64,000 nt of DNA from DATAXI01 sp963756185 (GCA_963756185.1 CAVWMS010000003.1:310001-374000); one strand, 5' to 3'; shown: positions 26,734 to 34,952, numbered from the stretch's first letter. Notes: generated by a model not told the origin, from the letters alone. Program-made: numbers and translations.

Positions 26734-27940
26734 ACGGGATTACATCTCCAGGGCTCCCACCGGATTGAGGAGGCTTCGCCGGCTCTTGATTCTTGAATTC
26801 CAGGGTAATAATGTCCCCGAATCCATCGTTCAAAAATCCGGCTGGCAATCCTCCAAGTTCTTCAATATCAGCCGCAAATAAACAGAGATCTTCCGTGATT
26901 TGCTGACGACTCTTAAACCGCGCATCCACCATCATATCTACGCATTGACGAATCAATCTAGGTTGTTCGATTGGTAATTGATCATCCAGCGGCTCGCATT
27001 TGCGCCAACCACGACGCCCGAGGTTCATCCACAATCTCTCGTAATGCTCTGGCTTCAACATCCCCAGTTGTTTGCAACGGACAATCATCGCGGCGATTGA
27101 GACCCGCCACCGCTCTTTGAGGGCACAAAAACTTTCCAGCGTAGGGGCCGCCAACTCGCGGCAGAAATCGCTTTCTGGAAGTAAAAATGCCACCGCAAAA
27201 CGGTGAGCCTGAGCTTCAAGCTTCGCGTGCTCCTGCGTCGAAAGAAGGTGTCTTTGCTCGACGCCTTGATGAAAAATTATATGAGCCAGCTCATGGGCCG
27301 CATCAAAGCGAGAGCGCGCACAGGATTCTTTGTCAGCGTTCAAAATAACAAACGGCCTATGGTTCGAATCCGCCTCGGAGAATGCGTCAAGGCTTTCAGC
27401 GTCTAATCGGAATCTGCTAACAACGACTCCATTCTTTTCGAGAAGCCGGACCATGTTCGGAATTGGCCCGTCTTTAAGGCCCCAATACCGCCGACATTCG
27501 GAAGCACATTTGTCTATAAAATCCTCGGTGATCAGATCAAACGATGTCGGCAGATCGAATTTCGGCAAATTGACCTCCGGGAGATCAAAATACTCCTCAA
27601 AGTAGGAGGCGATCTCGCGCAGCCATTCAAAACGACTTTCTGCCCTCGTGCGTGCCATTTTCGTAGCAGAACTCATCGAGCGGTAAAAAAAACGCGCGGT
27701 TTTATATTCGATGGGAGGGCGAAGGAAAAAAGGCTTGGGGACGTTTAGAGCCTTTGCGAGCCGCTCCACCGTTTCGGCAGGAGGCTTTGTGTCGCCGTGT
27801 TCATATTGGGAAATGGTGGAAGTGGAAATAGAAGATTCGGGCGTGCTCATGAGCGCCGCGAGGTTTACGCCAGATAGCCCACGGGCTTGCCGCGCTTGCC
27901 GCAACCGAGTTCCAGAAAATGAGGGGATGCCTTTTGCCAC
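26720..27940 (-). CDS. XRE-family regulator fused to ImmA/IrrE zinc metallopeptidase (IS passenger)
   Basis: The 406-residue protein starts at GTG 27940, behind a GGGAGGAA ribosome site and 2 bp after the orf221 stop. Residues 10-68 are a helix-turn-helix of XRE type (T-R-L-R-Q-A-R-Q-A-R-G-L-S ... T-I-S-Q-Y-E-H-G-D). Residues 165-270 hold the ImmA/IrrE peptidase with H-E-L-A-H at 216-220 and a further conserved segment E-A-Q-A-H-R-F-A-V-A-F-L-L-P. Such fusions cleave or sense repressors in mobile elements. Xre-COG2856 pairs have also been predicted as toxin-antitoxin systems from comparative genomics. It is co-transcribed with orf221. The last 100 residues are unassigned. Confidence 0.82.
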   Translation of the reverse strand: MAKGIPSFSGTRLRQARQARGLSGVNLAALMSTPESSISTSTISQYEHGDTKPPAETVERLAKALNVPKPFFLRPPIEYKTARFFYRSMSSATKMARTRAESRFEWLREIASYFEEYFDLPEVNLPKFDLPTSFDLITEDFIDKCASECRRYWGLKDGPIPNMVRLLEKNGVVVSRFRLDAESLDAFSEADSNHRPFVILNADKESCARSRFDAAHELAHIIFHQGVEQRHLLSTQEHAKLEAQAHRFAVAFLLPESDFCRELAAPTLESFCALKERWRVSIAAMIVRCKQLGMLKPEHYERLWMNLGRRGWRKCEPLDDQLPIEQPRLIRQCVDMMVDARFKSRQQITEDLCLFAADIEELGGLPAGFLNDGFGDIITLEFKNQEPAKPPQSGGSPGDVIPFKLA

Positions 27941-27942
27941 GC

Positions 27943-28608
27943 TTATTCCTCCCGTCCGTAGTTGGATTTAAGCCGCTTCATTTTCCATTTAATGATCAGC
28001 TTCTCATCCTCCTCCTTTGTTTCGATGATGCGAGGGTATGCACCCAAAATCTCATCGAACTCAAACTTCGACGCCCATCGGGAATAATCGGGCGATGGGA
28101 ATCCCAAGCGAAGATAGCCGACCTGCGATGAATCCTCGCGATCAGTGGCGTGGTAAATCACAGCATTAAGGAGCCCTCCATTATCTTTGGGATTGAAAAC
28201 TTCGAACCCTCCCTTATCGAACTGAAATTGCGCGAGCAAGGCGTTCAATTCCGCGTTCTGTCTTCGGAAATGGGATGAGCGAAGCATCATCCAATCGGGA
28301 CCGGTAGAGTGGGAGCAGGTGATGACAAATCGTCCGGCCAGGATTTCCGTGAATTGATGATTCCCTGCGGCGTTTTCGCAAACGCGACTATCTAAACCTA
28401 GGGATTGCGCCAAGTCGCGAATCGATTTTTCCAAAATGCTGCGACGGTAGTGGGGATAGAGATAATCGCGTTCAGGTTGATCGACAAGCGGATCATTTCC
28501 CACTGCTCCATATGCCTCCCTGTAAGCCCACTCGATTTTTTGCATCAGGGTTCTGACGAAGGCTTGTGGCAAGTGCCGTATAAGTTCGGTGAGCAGTTGG
28601 GTTTCCAT
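27943..28608 (-). CDS. IS passenger orf221, unknown partner of XRE-ImmA
   Basis: The 221-residue protein is the first gene of a two-gene minus-strand unit. Its stop (TAA 27943-27945) is 2 bp before the GTG of the XRE-ImmA gene. It starts M-E-T-Q-L-L-T-E-L-I-R-H-L-P-Q-A-F and has mixed helix and strand composition with G-R-F-V-I-T-C-S-H-S in the middle. No known domain is recognised. Because ImmA-type peptidases often have a dedicated substrate or toxin beside them, orf221 is the natural candidate for that role, by context only. Confidence 0.6.
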   Translation of the reverse strand: METQLLTELIRHLPQAFVRTLMQKIEWAYREAYGAVGNDPLVDQPERDYLYPHYRRSILEKSIRDLAQSLGLDSRVCENAAGNHQFTEILAGRFVITCSHSTGPDWMMLRSSHFRRQNAELNALLAQFQFDKGGFEVFNPKDNGGLLNAVIYHATDREDSSQVGYLRLGFPSPDYSRWASKFEFDEILGAYPRIIETKEEDEKLIIKWKMKRLKSNYGREE

Positions 28609-28714
28609 GATGGAATTGGTTTTAAGTGGTTTATCGGATTAAGCGCAACGTCGAAAATGGTTGCAAATGTTAAACCAAACGTCAATAAATAACCGAAATA
28701 TTTCAATATTGGCG

Positions 28715-28743
28715 TTGACAGTACAAGACCGCTCTGGTATAAA
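28715..28743 (+). promoter_or_regulatory. Near-consensus sigma-70 promoter of the transposase
   Basis: TTGACA (28715-28720), a 17-bp spacer and TATAAA (28738-28743). The transposase ATG is at 28751, so transcription would start at about 28750 and give a leaderless or almost leaderless mRNA. Confidence 0.75.
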
Positions 28744-28750
28744 AATCATT

Positions 28751-29587
28751 ATGAACAAGCTGGCGACCGATAAGCGGTCCCAAATCCTCCACTGTCTTTG
28801 CGAGGGCAACTCCATGCGGGCGACGGCGCGTTTGAATGGCGTATCCATCAATACTGTGGTCAAGCTCCTGATCGACGCCGGGAACGCATGCTCTCGGTAT
28901 CAGGATGATATTCTTCGCAACCTGAAATGCCGTCGACTTCAATGCGATGAGATTTGGGCGTTCTGCTACGCGAAGGAGAAGAATTGCACGGCTGAGATGA
29001 AGGCCAAGGGAGCCGGGGACGTTTGGACCTGGGCAGCAATCGACGCGGATACAAAGCTGATTCCCTGCTGGTTCATCGGTGGCCGGGACGCAGGGTGTGC
29101 CTATCATTTCATGCATGATCTGGCCTCCCGCCTTGCCAGCCGCGTGCAACTGACTACAGACGGTCACAAGGCTTATCTGAACGCCGTGGAAGATGCGTTT
29201 GGATGCGAGATTGACTACGCGATGCTCGTGAAAATCTACGGGAACACACCGGAGGGCGGCGAAGTTCGCTACAGCCCCGCCGTTTGCATGGGAGCCAAGA
29301 AAGCAGCCATCAACGGGAAGCCGGACTACAAGCATATTTCAACCAGCTTCGTGGAACGCCAGAACCTCACGATGCGGATGGGAATGCGCCGGTTCACTCG
29401 CCTCACGAATGGCTTTTCAAAAAAGGCTGAGAACCACGCGCATTCCGTTGCCCTTCATTTCATGCACTACAACTTTTGCCGGATTCACAAGAGCCTTCGC
29501 GTCACCCCTGCGATGGAAGCCGGGCTAACCGATCATGTTTGGGAAATTTCCGAAATCGTGGATCTGATCGACCGTTACTCAAACTGA
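28751..29587 (+). CDS. IS1-family transposase (single-frame type)
   Basis: The 278-residue transposase has an N-terminal helix-turn-helix (E-G-N-S-M-R-A-T-A-R-L-N-G-V-S-I-N-T-V). The catalytic core includes Q-C-D-E-I-W-A-F, W-A-A-I-D-A-D-T-K-L, T-T-D-G-H-K-A-Y and S-F-V-E-R-Q-N-L-T-M-R, the D-D-E triad region. This matches the IS1-family members that are read without a frameshift. The ATG at 28751 follows the promoter directly; the frame is open further upstream but without need. The stop TGA lies within the right inverted repeat. No damage is seen, so it should be active. Confidence 0.88.
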   Translation: MNKLATDKRSQILHCLCEGNSMRATARLNGVSINTVVKLLIDAGNACSRYQDDILRNLKCRRLQCDEIWAFCYAKEKNCTAEMKAKGAGDVWTWAAIDADTKLIPCWFIGGRDAGCAYHFMHDLASRLASRVQLTTDGHKAYLNAVEDAFGCEIDYAMLVKIYGNTPEGGEVRYSPAVCMGAKKAAINGKPDYKHISTSFVERQNLTMRMGMRRFTRLTNGFSKKAENHAHSVALHFMHYNFCRIHKSLRVTPAMEAGLTDHVWEISEIVDLIDRYSN

Positions 29588-29604
29588 TACACTACCCTCC
29601 GCCC
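29579..29604 (-). repeat. Right terminal inverted repeat (29579-29596) and target duplication (29597-29604)
   Basis: The 18-bp repeat is the exact reverse complement of the left end. It is followed by CTCCGCCC, the second copy of the 8-bp target duplication. Confidence 0.88.
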
Positions 29605-29685
29605 GCACCTCCGCACTCCTCCCACCCCGCCCCCCCCAAAAAAAATCACTAACTGACGCGACATTTTTCCTGCAAGGCTCGTTTC

Positions 29686-30456
29686 ATGACCAGAAACGGA
29701 AAAATCGCCAGGCTTCCGCGGAATATCCGCGAAGACATCAATCGGCGCCTCGACGACGCCGAGCAGGCAAACACCATCCTCCCATGGCTCAATGGCCTCA
29801 AGGAAGTCGCGGAACTGCTCTCGCGCGAATTTGATGGCCGGCCCATCAACGCGCAAAACCTGTCCGACTGGAAGCAGGGCGGCTTTCGCGAATGGCAACG
29901 CCACCGCGAAGTCGCCGACCGCCTCACATCCCTCGTCGAGCGCTCACAAGACCTTGCGCAAGGCCCCGCCGACCAGTCCATTCCCGAAATGCTCGCCGGC
30001 ATTCTCGCCGCCGAACTAGCCGCCCACACCCTCCAACTCCTCGAAGATGCCACCGACCCCTCCGAACGCTGGGTCCGTCTTCGCCAGGCCCTCCGCCAAC
30101 TCCACTTGCTCCGCAGGGCCGACTCTCGGGCCGCTCGTACCCGCATCGAGGAAGCCCGCTGGCAGATCGAATGCGAGCAGCGCGAAAAGGAAAAGCAGGC
30201 CCAGGCAGTGAGCGACGCCTACGATGAAGTCATGCAGCCGCTCCGTCAGGCCTCCATGCGTCCAGTCCTCGTAGCCGCATACGGCGGCGGCCCCGACGGA
30301 GAGAAAGCAGCCGACTTCATCCTCCAAATGCAGCGGGAATACGGCGTCAAAGAACTCCCCCCACCCGACTCCAAACCCCCTCCCCAATCAAGGTCAATCA
30401 AGCCCAATCAAGGTCAATCAAGGTCAATCAAGGTCAATCAAGGTGAATCAAGGTGA
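29686..30456 (+). CDS. Unknown helical protein with repeat-encoded tail
   Basis: This 256-residue protein begins M-T-R-N-G-K-I-A-R-L-P-R-N-I-R-E-D-I-N-R-R-L, followed by I-L-P-W-L-N-G-L and R-P-I-N-A-Q-N-L-S-D-W-K-Q-G-G-F. These look like a helix-turn-helix region (residues 10-70). A long helical part follows (residues 75-195). The pattern resembles conserved verrucomicrobial proteins of unknown function and weakly recalls Mu gp27-type phage proteins (DUF3486). The C-terminal 25 residues are encoded by a 10-bp tandem repeat that also supplies the stop codon. It sits 82 bp from the IS right end. Confidence 0.65.
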   Translation: MTRNGKIARLPRNIREDINRRLDDAEQANTILPWLNGLKEVAELLSREFDGRPINAQNLSDWKQGGFREWQRHREVADRLTSLVERSQDLAQGPADQSIPEMLAGILAAELAAHTLQLLEDATDPSERWVRLRQALRQLHLLRRADSRAARTRIEEARWQIECEQREKEKQAQAVSDAYDEVMQPLRQASMRPVLVAAYGGGPDGEKAADFILQMQREYGVKELPPPDSKPPPQSRSIKPNQGQSRSIKVNQGESR

Positions 30457-30474
30457 ATCAAGGTGAATCAAGGC
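30385..30474 (+). repeat. 10-bp tandem repeat array, about nine units (CAATCAAGGT)
   Basis: Head-to-tail units of CAATCAAGGT or GAATCAAGGT with one variant unit (CAATCAAGCC) cover the last codons of the preceding gene and run past its stop. Because 10 is not a multiple of three, each added unit changes the frame and the C-terminus. Confidence 0.9.
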
Positions 30475-30521
30475 TCTCTCCCAGCCCGCGCGCCAGCGTT
30501 CTGCCAATCCGAAATCCCCTG

Positions 30522-30550
30522 CCCGCATCGCTACGCTCAGGCGTTGCGGG
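30522..30550 (+). repeat. REP-like hairpin element, copy 3
   Basis: This hairpin is identical to the one at 22266. The surrounding unit of about 72 bp (30508-30580) matches 22250-22322 almost base for base and in the same direction. Confidence 0.85.
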
Positions 30551-30629
30551 CGCGGCGAACTCCGAAATCCGCAATTCCCCACCCCCTTCCACTTGCACCC
30601 GACCCCCATTGCCTCTTAACTAAGCACAC

Positions 30630-31514
30630 ATGACAAAACGGCTCCTGCTCATGCTCGTCCTGTTGCTGGCCGGCGCGCTCTCCGCCCCGGCGACGACCCA
30701 TCACCACGCTTCGCCGTCCCCGTCGCCCGACGACTCCGAATCCTCCCACGGCGACCGTCCGCCGGCCACGCACGCGGAGTCGGTCATCGTCCTGGATGCG
30801 CATACAGGCCAGGTCCTCTACGAGAAAAATGCCGACGAACAGCGGCCCGCCGCCAGCACCCAGAAGCTTCTCACCGCCCTCATCGTCGCCGAATCGGGCA
30901 ATCTCAACCAGCCCGTGACCGTCGATGTCAGCGATACCTGGGCCGAGCCGGTAAAACTGAACATCCAGCCCGGCGAGACCTATCGCCGCTACGATTTGCT
31001 CAACGTGATGCTGGTCCATAGCATGAACGACGTCGCCCGCTGCCTGGCCCGCGACAACGCCGGCAGCGTCGAGGCGTTCGCCGATAAAATGAACCGCAAA
31101 GCCGCCGAACTCGGCATGACCCAGTCCCATTTCGTCAATCCCAACGGCCTACCGATCCCCGACCAGTACACGACCGCGCGCGACATGTCGAAAGTGGCCT
31201 TTGCCGCGTATCACAATTCAATCATCCGCCCGATCGTCTGCCAGAAGGACGTTTCCTTCCAATATGCCGATGGCCGCGTGCGCAAGTTTGACAACACCAA
31301 TCGCGTCCTCCTCGAGTACCCGCTCTGCAACGGCATGAAGACCGGCTACACGGACGCTGCGGGCCATTGCCTCATCTCGAGCGCGAGCAACGGCAGCCGC
31401 GAGATCATCTCCGTGGTCCTGGGGGACAACGGCTACGTCTGGAGGGACTCCTACGCCTTGCTCGAGTGGGGCATTGCCGGCGGCCAGGGCGCGCGCCTGG
31501 ACGTGGCAAATTGA
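30630..31514 (+). CDS. dacC: D-alanyl-D-alanine carboxypeptidase (PBP5/S11 family)
   Basis: The 294-residue protein has a signal peptide (LLLMLVLLLAGALSAPATT) and a His/Ser/Pro-rich linker. The S11 motifs are S-T-Q-K (Ser76), S-M-N (Ser131) and K-T-G (Lys237). It removes the terminal D-Ala from peptidoglycan stem peptides. It lacks the C-terminal PBP5 domain and amphipathic anchor, so it is probably soluble in the periplasm. It is followed after 9 bp by bioF. The gene symbol is by family; the exact paralogue cannot be decided. Confidence 0.9.
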   Translation: MTKRLLLMLVLLLAGALSAPATTHHHASPSPSPDDSESSHGDRPPATHAESVIVLDAHTGQVLYEKNADEQRPAASTQKLLTALIVAESGNLNQPVTVDVSDTWAEPVKLNIQPGETYRRYDLLNVMLVHSMNDVARCLARDNAGSVEAFADKMNRKAAELGMTQSHFVNPNGLPIPDQYTTARDMSKVAFAAYHNSIIRPIVCQKDVSFQYADGRVRKFDNTNRVLLEYPLCNGMKTGYTDAAGHCLISSASNGSREIISVVLGDNGYVWRDSYALLEWGIAGGQGARLDVAN

Positions 31515-31523
31515 GGGGCTGCC

Positions 31524-32693
31524 ATGCGCACATTCGAGAGCCAGTTGGCGGAGATTCGCTCCCGCTCGCTGCTGCGCTCGTTGCGCCAGATTGATACGCC
31601 TCAGCAGCCCCAGACCGCCTCCGGCGGCAACACGCTCGTCAATTTTTCCTCGAACGATTACCTCGGCCTCGCCGCCGACCCGATCCTTCGCGAGGCCGCC
31701 AAGGCCGCCATCGACCAATGGGGCGTCGGGGCCGGCGCATCGCGCCTCGTCTGCGGCACGTTGCCGCCGCACGCGCAACTCGAACGCGACCTCGCGTCGT
31801 TCAAGCGCACCGATGCCGCGCTCGCCTTCTCGAGCGGTTACGCGACCGCGCTGGGCGCCCTGGGCGCGCTCGCCGGCCCGGACGATGTCATCATCCTCGA
31901 CAAACTGGCCCATGCCTCGCTCATCGACGCCGCGCGCCTCAGTCGCGCCACCATTCGCGTCTACCCGCACAATCACCTCGGCAAACTCGAGAGCCACCTG
32001 CGCTGGGCGCGCGAGACCGGCGCGGCAAACGGACGCATCATCGTGGTGACAGAGTCGGTCTTCTCGATGGACGGTGACCGCGCCCCCATCGAGGAAATCG
32101 TCGCCATCAAGAACCGCTACGGCGCGCTGCTCATGCTCGACGAGGCGCACGCCGTCGGCGTCATTGGCGATTTCGGGCGCGGCCTTGCGGACAAGCGCGG
32201 CGTCGCACAGATGGTGGACATCCAGATGGGCACCCTCGGCAAGGCGCTCGGCTCCTCCGGCGGCTACATTTGCGGCAGCCGCCCGCTCATCGACTTGCTC
32301 ATCAATCGCGCCCGCTCCTTCATTTACTCGACCGCCCCCCTTCCCGCCGCGGCGGCAGCCGCCAGCGCCGCGCTCACCTTTTTGCAAAGGCCAGCCGGCC
32401 GCCAGCGCCAGGAGGCGCTCTGGCAGCGCATCGGCGATTTCATGCGCGAGGCGCCCGAGGCGTTGCGCCCGCCGGGCCCGGTCCAGAGCGCCATTGTGCC
32501 GCTGATTCTGGGCGACGAGGATCGAGCGCTGGCAGCCTCGCAATGGCTGCGCGAAAAGGGCTTCCTCATCCCGGCCATCCGCTACCCCACGGTCGCCCGG
32601 GGCGCGGCCCGGTTGCGCGTAACCTTGAGCGCCATCCATACCCCGGAACAGATCAGCGCGCTTTGCTCCACGCTCTCGCGGCTTTCAGTCTGA
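31524..32693 (+). CDS. bioF: 8-amino-7-oxononanoate synthase
   Basis: The 389-residue PLP enzyme belongs to the alpha-oxoamine synthase group. Its motifs are N-F-S-S-N-D-Y-L-G-L-A near the start, G-A-G-A-S-R-L-V-C-G-T, L-D-E-A-H-A-V-G with the PLP Asp, and T-L-G-K-A-L-G-S-S-G-G with the Schiff-base Lys. It condenses pimeloyl-thioester with alanine in biotin synthesis. Close relatives (glycine C-acetyltransferase, serine palmitoyltransferase) share the motifs, so the precise substrate is likely but not certain; no other bio genes are adjacent. Confidence 0.85.
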   Translation: MRTFESQLAEIRSRSLLRSLRQIDTPQQPQTASGGNTLVNFSSNDYLGLAADPILREAAKAAIDQWGVGAGASRLVCGTLPPHAQLERDLASFKRTDAALAFSSGYATALGALGALAGPDDVIILDKLAHASLIDAARLSRATIRVYPHNHLGKLESHLRWARETGAANGRIIVVTESVFSMDGDRAPIEEIVAIKNRYGALLMLDEAHAVGVIGDFGRGLADKRGVAQMVDIQMGTLGKALGSSGGYICGSRPLIDLLINRARSFIYSTAPLPAAAAAASAALTFLQRPAGRQRQEALWQRIGDFMREAPEALRPPGPVQSAIVPLILGDEDRALAASQWLREKGFLIPAIRYPTVARGAARLRVTLSAIHTPEQISALCSTLSRLSV

Positions 32694-32750
32694 TCGGCGC
32701 AATTCAATGGCTGTTGCGCCCCGCCGCTGCTTCGTTATATACAACATTTT

Positions 32751-33860
32751 ATGTTGCGTGTCTTAATCCCCATACTCGCTTGTCTCGTTCCTTTTATCGC
32801 TTCGGCGGATCAGGTCCCCCAAATCCGTTTGGTCCCCATTGCCAATCACCTCAATTTGCCCGTGGCCGTTTACGATGACGGCACCGGCCGCCTCTTCATC
32901 ATCGACCAGGATGGCCGCATCGTCATCTTCGAAAATGGCCAGGTGGACCAGATTCCTTTCCTCGACATTCACGACGAGGTCTCGCGCGCCGGCAACGAAT
33001 GCGGGCTGCTCGGCATGGCGTTCGATCCCGATTTCAAGGACAACCATAGGTTCTACGTCGATTACGACACCCAGAAATTCGGCAAGCTCCAAACCCGCAT
33101 CTCGGAGTTCACCGCCGACCCGAGCAACAGCCACACCGATCCCTCGACTGAAAAGGAGTTCCTGCGCTGGGACCAGCCGTTCACCAATCACAAAGGCGGC
33201 TGCATGATGTTCGGCCCGGACAACATGCTCTACATCGGCGTGGGCGACGGCGGCAAGGGCGGCGACCCCTTCAACAACGCCCAGAACCTCGGCGTTTACC
33301 TCGGCAAAATCCTCCGCATCAACACCGACGGCAAGGCGCCCGCGGACAATCCCTTCGTCGGCAGGGCGGGCGCGAAGCCGGAAATCTGGACCCTGGGAAT
33401 GCGCAACCCGTGGCGCTTCTCCTTTGACAGCGCGACCGGCAAGCTCTGGTGCGGCGACGTGGGCCAGGATTTGTGGGAGGAGATCGACATCATCGAGAAG
33501 GGCAAGGACTACGGCTGGAGCATCCGCGAGGGCATGCACGACTACCGGCCCGACCGCGCCTCGACCGCTCCCGAGCCCCTCACTGAGCCGATCAAGGATT
33601 ACAGCCACGACGAAGGCAAATGCATCATCGGCGGCTACGTCTACCACGGCAAGGCGATCCCCGCCTTGCAGGGCCTTTACGTCTACGCTGATTACAACCT
33701 CGGCTGGATCGCCGCGCTCGGCTGGGATGGCAAGAAAATCACCTTCGACCAGCATATCCTCCAAACGCCGCTCAACATCGCCACCTTTGGCGTAGACCAC
33801 ACCGGCGAGCTTTACCTCTGCGACCGCGAGCGCGGGGAGCTCTATGAGATCGCCCCCTGA
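32751..33860 (+). CDS. PQQ-dependent sugar dehydrogenase-like six-bladed propeller
   Basis: The 369-residue exported protein has a signal peptide (LIPILACLVPFIASA) and the glucose/sorbosone dehydrogenase (GSDH) fold. Key segments are N-E-C-G-L-L-G-M-A-F-D-P, L-Y-I-G-V-G-D-G-G-K-G-G-D-P, G-M-R-N-P-W-R-F-S-F-D and W-C-G-D-V-G-Q-D. These are the usual PQQ and calcium contact regions. It probably oxidises a sugar or related alcohol in the periplasm, but many members of this family have unknown substrates. No PQQ biosynthesis genes are present in the window. Confidence 0.85.
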   Translation: MLRVLIPILACLVPFIASADQVPQIRLVPIANHLNLPVAVYDDGTGRLFIIDQDGRIVIFENGQVDQIPFLDIHDEVSRAGNECGLLGMAFDPDFKDNHRFYVDYDTQKFGKLQTRISEFTADPSNSHTDPSTEKEFLRWDQPFTNHKGGCMMFGPDNMLYIGVGDGGKGGDPFNNAQNLGVYLGKILRINTDGKAPADNPFVGRAGAKPEIWTLGMRNPWRFSFDSATGKLWCGDVGQDLWEEIDIIEKGKDYGWSIREGMHDYRPDRASTAPEPLTEPIKDYSHDEGKCIIGGYVYHGKAIPALQGLYVYADYNLGWIAALGWDGKKITFDQHILQTPLNIATFGVDHTGELYLCDRERGELYEIAP

Positions 33861-33872
33861 CAGGTGGAAACG

Positions 33873-34577
33873 ATGAGCCTCGAGAGATCCGTCGCCGCCC
33901 CCCCATCGGTGGTCGGCGCTGATCCCCGCCTTCTCACGCTCAAGGTCAACGAAGTTTATCTCTCGATCCAGGGCGAGAGCACCTGGGCCGGCCTGCGCTG
34001 CGCCTTCGTCCGGCTCACCGCGTGCGACCTCCGCTGCACCTACTGCGACACCGCTTACGCGTTTTACGATGGCGTGAAACGCACCCTCGGCGAAGTTTTC
34101 GACGAGGTCATCGCGCTCGACAGTCCCCTGGTCGAAATCACCGGCGGCGAACCGCTCCTCCAGAAAAACGTGCTCCCCCTCTTGCGCATGTTTTGCGACG
34201 CGGGCAGGACCGTGCTCATCGAGACCAGCGGCGCCCACGACATCTCCGCCATCGATCCGCGCGTCCATCGCATCATGGACCTGAAAACTCCCTCCTCCGG
34301 CGAGTCCGCGCGCAATCTCTTCTCGAACATCGCGCACCTGACCCGGCGCGACGAGGTGAAATTCGTCATCGGCTCGCGCGAGGACTACGAATGGGCCCGC
34401 GCCCAAATGCTCGAGCACGGCCTCGCGCGGCGTTGCGGCGCGGTCCTTTTCTCGCCGGTGTTCGGCGCCATCGAGCCGGTGCAGATCGTGGAATGGATGC
34501 TCGCGGACAAAGTCGAGGCCCGTTTCCAGTTGCAATTGCACAAATTCATCTGGGATCCCAAGGCCAAAGGCGTCTAA
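33873..34577 (+). CDS. queE: 7-carboxy-7-deazaguanine synthase
   Basis: The 234-residue radical SAM enzyme has its cluster motif C-D-L-R-C-T-Y-C (Cys51, 55 and 58) preceded by S-I-Q-G-E-S-T-W-A-G, typical of QueE, and E-I-T-G-G-E-P-L-L. The ATG at 33873 sits behind GGTGGA; a GTG nine bases earlier is a less likely start. It converts 6-carboxytetrahydropterin to CDG in queuosine or deazapurine synthesis. QueD, which makes its substrate, is 12 bp downstream. Confidence 0.93.
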   Translation: MSLERSVAAPPSVVGADPRLLTLKVNEVYLSIQGESTWAGLRCAFVRLTACDLRCTYCDTAYAFYDGVKRTLGEVFDEVIALDSPLVEITGGEPLLQKNVLPLLRMFCDAGRTVLIETSGAHDISAIDPRVHRIMDLKTPSSGESARNLFSNIAHLTRRDEVKFVIGSREDYEWARAQMLEHGLARRCGAVLFSPVFGAIEPVQIVEWMLADKVEARFQLQLHKFIWDPKAKGV

Positions 34578-34589
34578 ACCTCCTCCGTC

Positions 34590-34952
34590 ATGCGCGCCCG
34601 TTTGACCAAAGATTTCACCTTCGAAGCCGCCCAAACCCTGCCCAAGGTCCCCGAGGGCCATAAATGCCGCCGGATGCACGGGCACAGCTTCAAGGTGGAA
34701 GTGAGTGTCGAAGGCGAAGTCGATCCCGACCTCGGCTGGCTCTACGACCACGCCGCTATCTCTCACGCAATGGACCCGCTCCTGGCCATGCTCGACCACT
34801 CGTATCTCAACGAGATCGAAGGCCTCGAGAATCCCACCATCGAAAACATGGCCGCATGGCTTTGGCGCCGCCTCCAACCCCATTGCCCCGGCCTCTGCGA
34901 GATCGTGGTTCACGAAACCCCGACAGCCCGCTGCTCCTACCGCGGCGAATGA
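34590..34952 (+). CDS. queD: 6-carboxytetrahydropterin synthase (QueD)
   Basis: The 120-residue T-fold enzyme carries K-C-R-R-M-H-G-H-S-F with the catalytic Cys26 and zinc ligands His30 and His32, L-D-H-S-Y-L-N and H-E-T-P-T-A-R-C. The first zinc-ligand position, His in most family members (F-x-A-A-H), is Gln15 here (F-E-A-A-Q). This variant recurs in a QueD subgroup and need not mean loss of function. It is coupled to queE by a 12-bp gap and acts one step earlier in the same pathway. Confidence 0.92.
   Translation: MRARLTKDFTFEAAQTLPKVPEGHKCRRMHGHSFKVEVSVEGEVDPDLGWLYDHAAISHAMDPLLAMLDHSYLNEIEGLENPTIENMAAWLWRRLQPHCPGLCEIVVHETPTARCSYRGE

Larger units (their letters stand above)
26210..29596. 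mobile_element. Transporter IS of the IS1 family with four passenger genes (3387 bp)
   Basis: The element is bounded by perfect 18-bp terminal inverted repeats, GGTAGTGTATCAGTTTGA at 26210-26227 and its reverse complement at 29579-29596. It is flanked by an 8-bp direct duplication (CTCCGCCC). Inside are a single IS1-type transposase reading towards the right end and four further genes: orf67 (-), orf83 (+), XRE-ImmA (-) and orf221 (-). Passengers of this kind make it a transporter IS. The stop of orf67 lies only 2 bp inside the left repeat, and the transposase stop lies inside the right repeat. The perfect ends and duplication suggest a recent insertion. Confidence 0.88.

Noticed and set aside
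30385..30474. CRISPR array
   Set aside because: Units are 10 bp and directly adjoining, with no spacers and no cas genes anywhere in the window.
34069..34071. Riboswitch (preQ1) before the queuosine genes
   Set aside because: queE starts 12 bp after the dehydrogenase stop, leaving no room for a leader, and no preQ1 pseudoknot pattern was seen.
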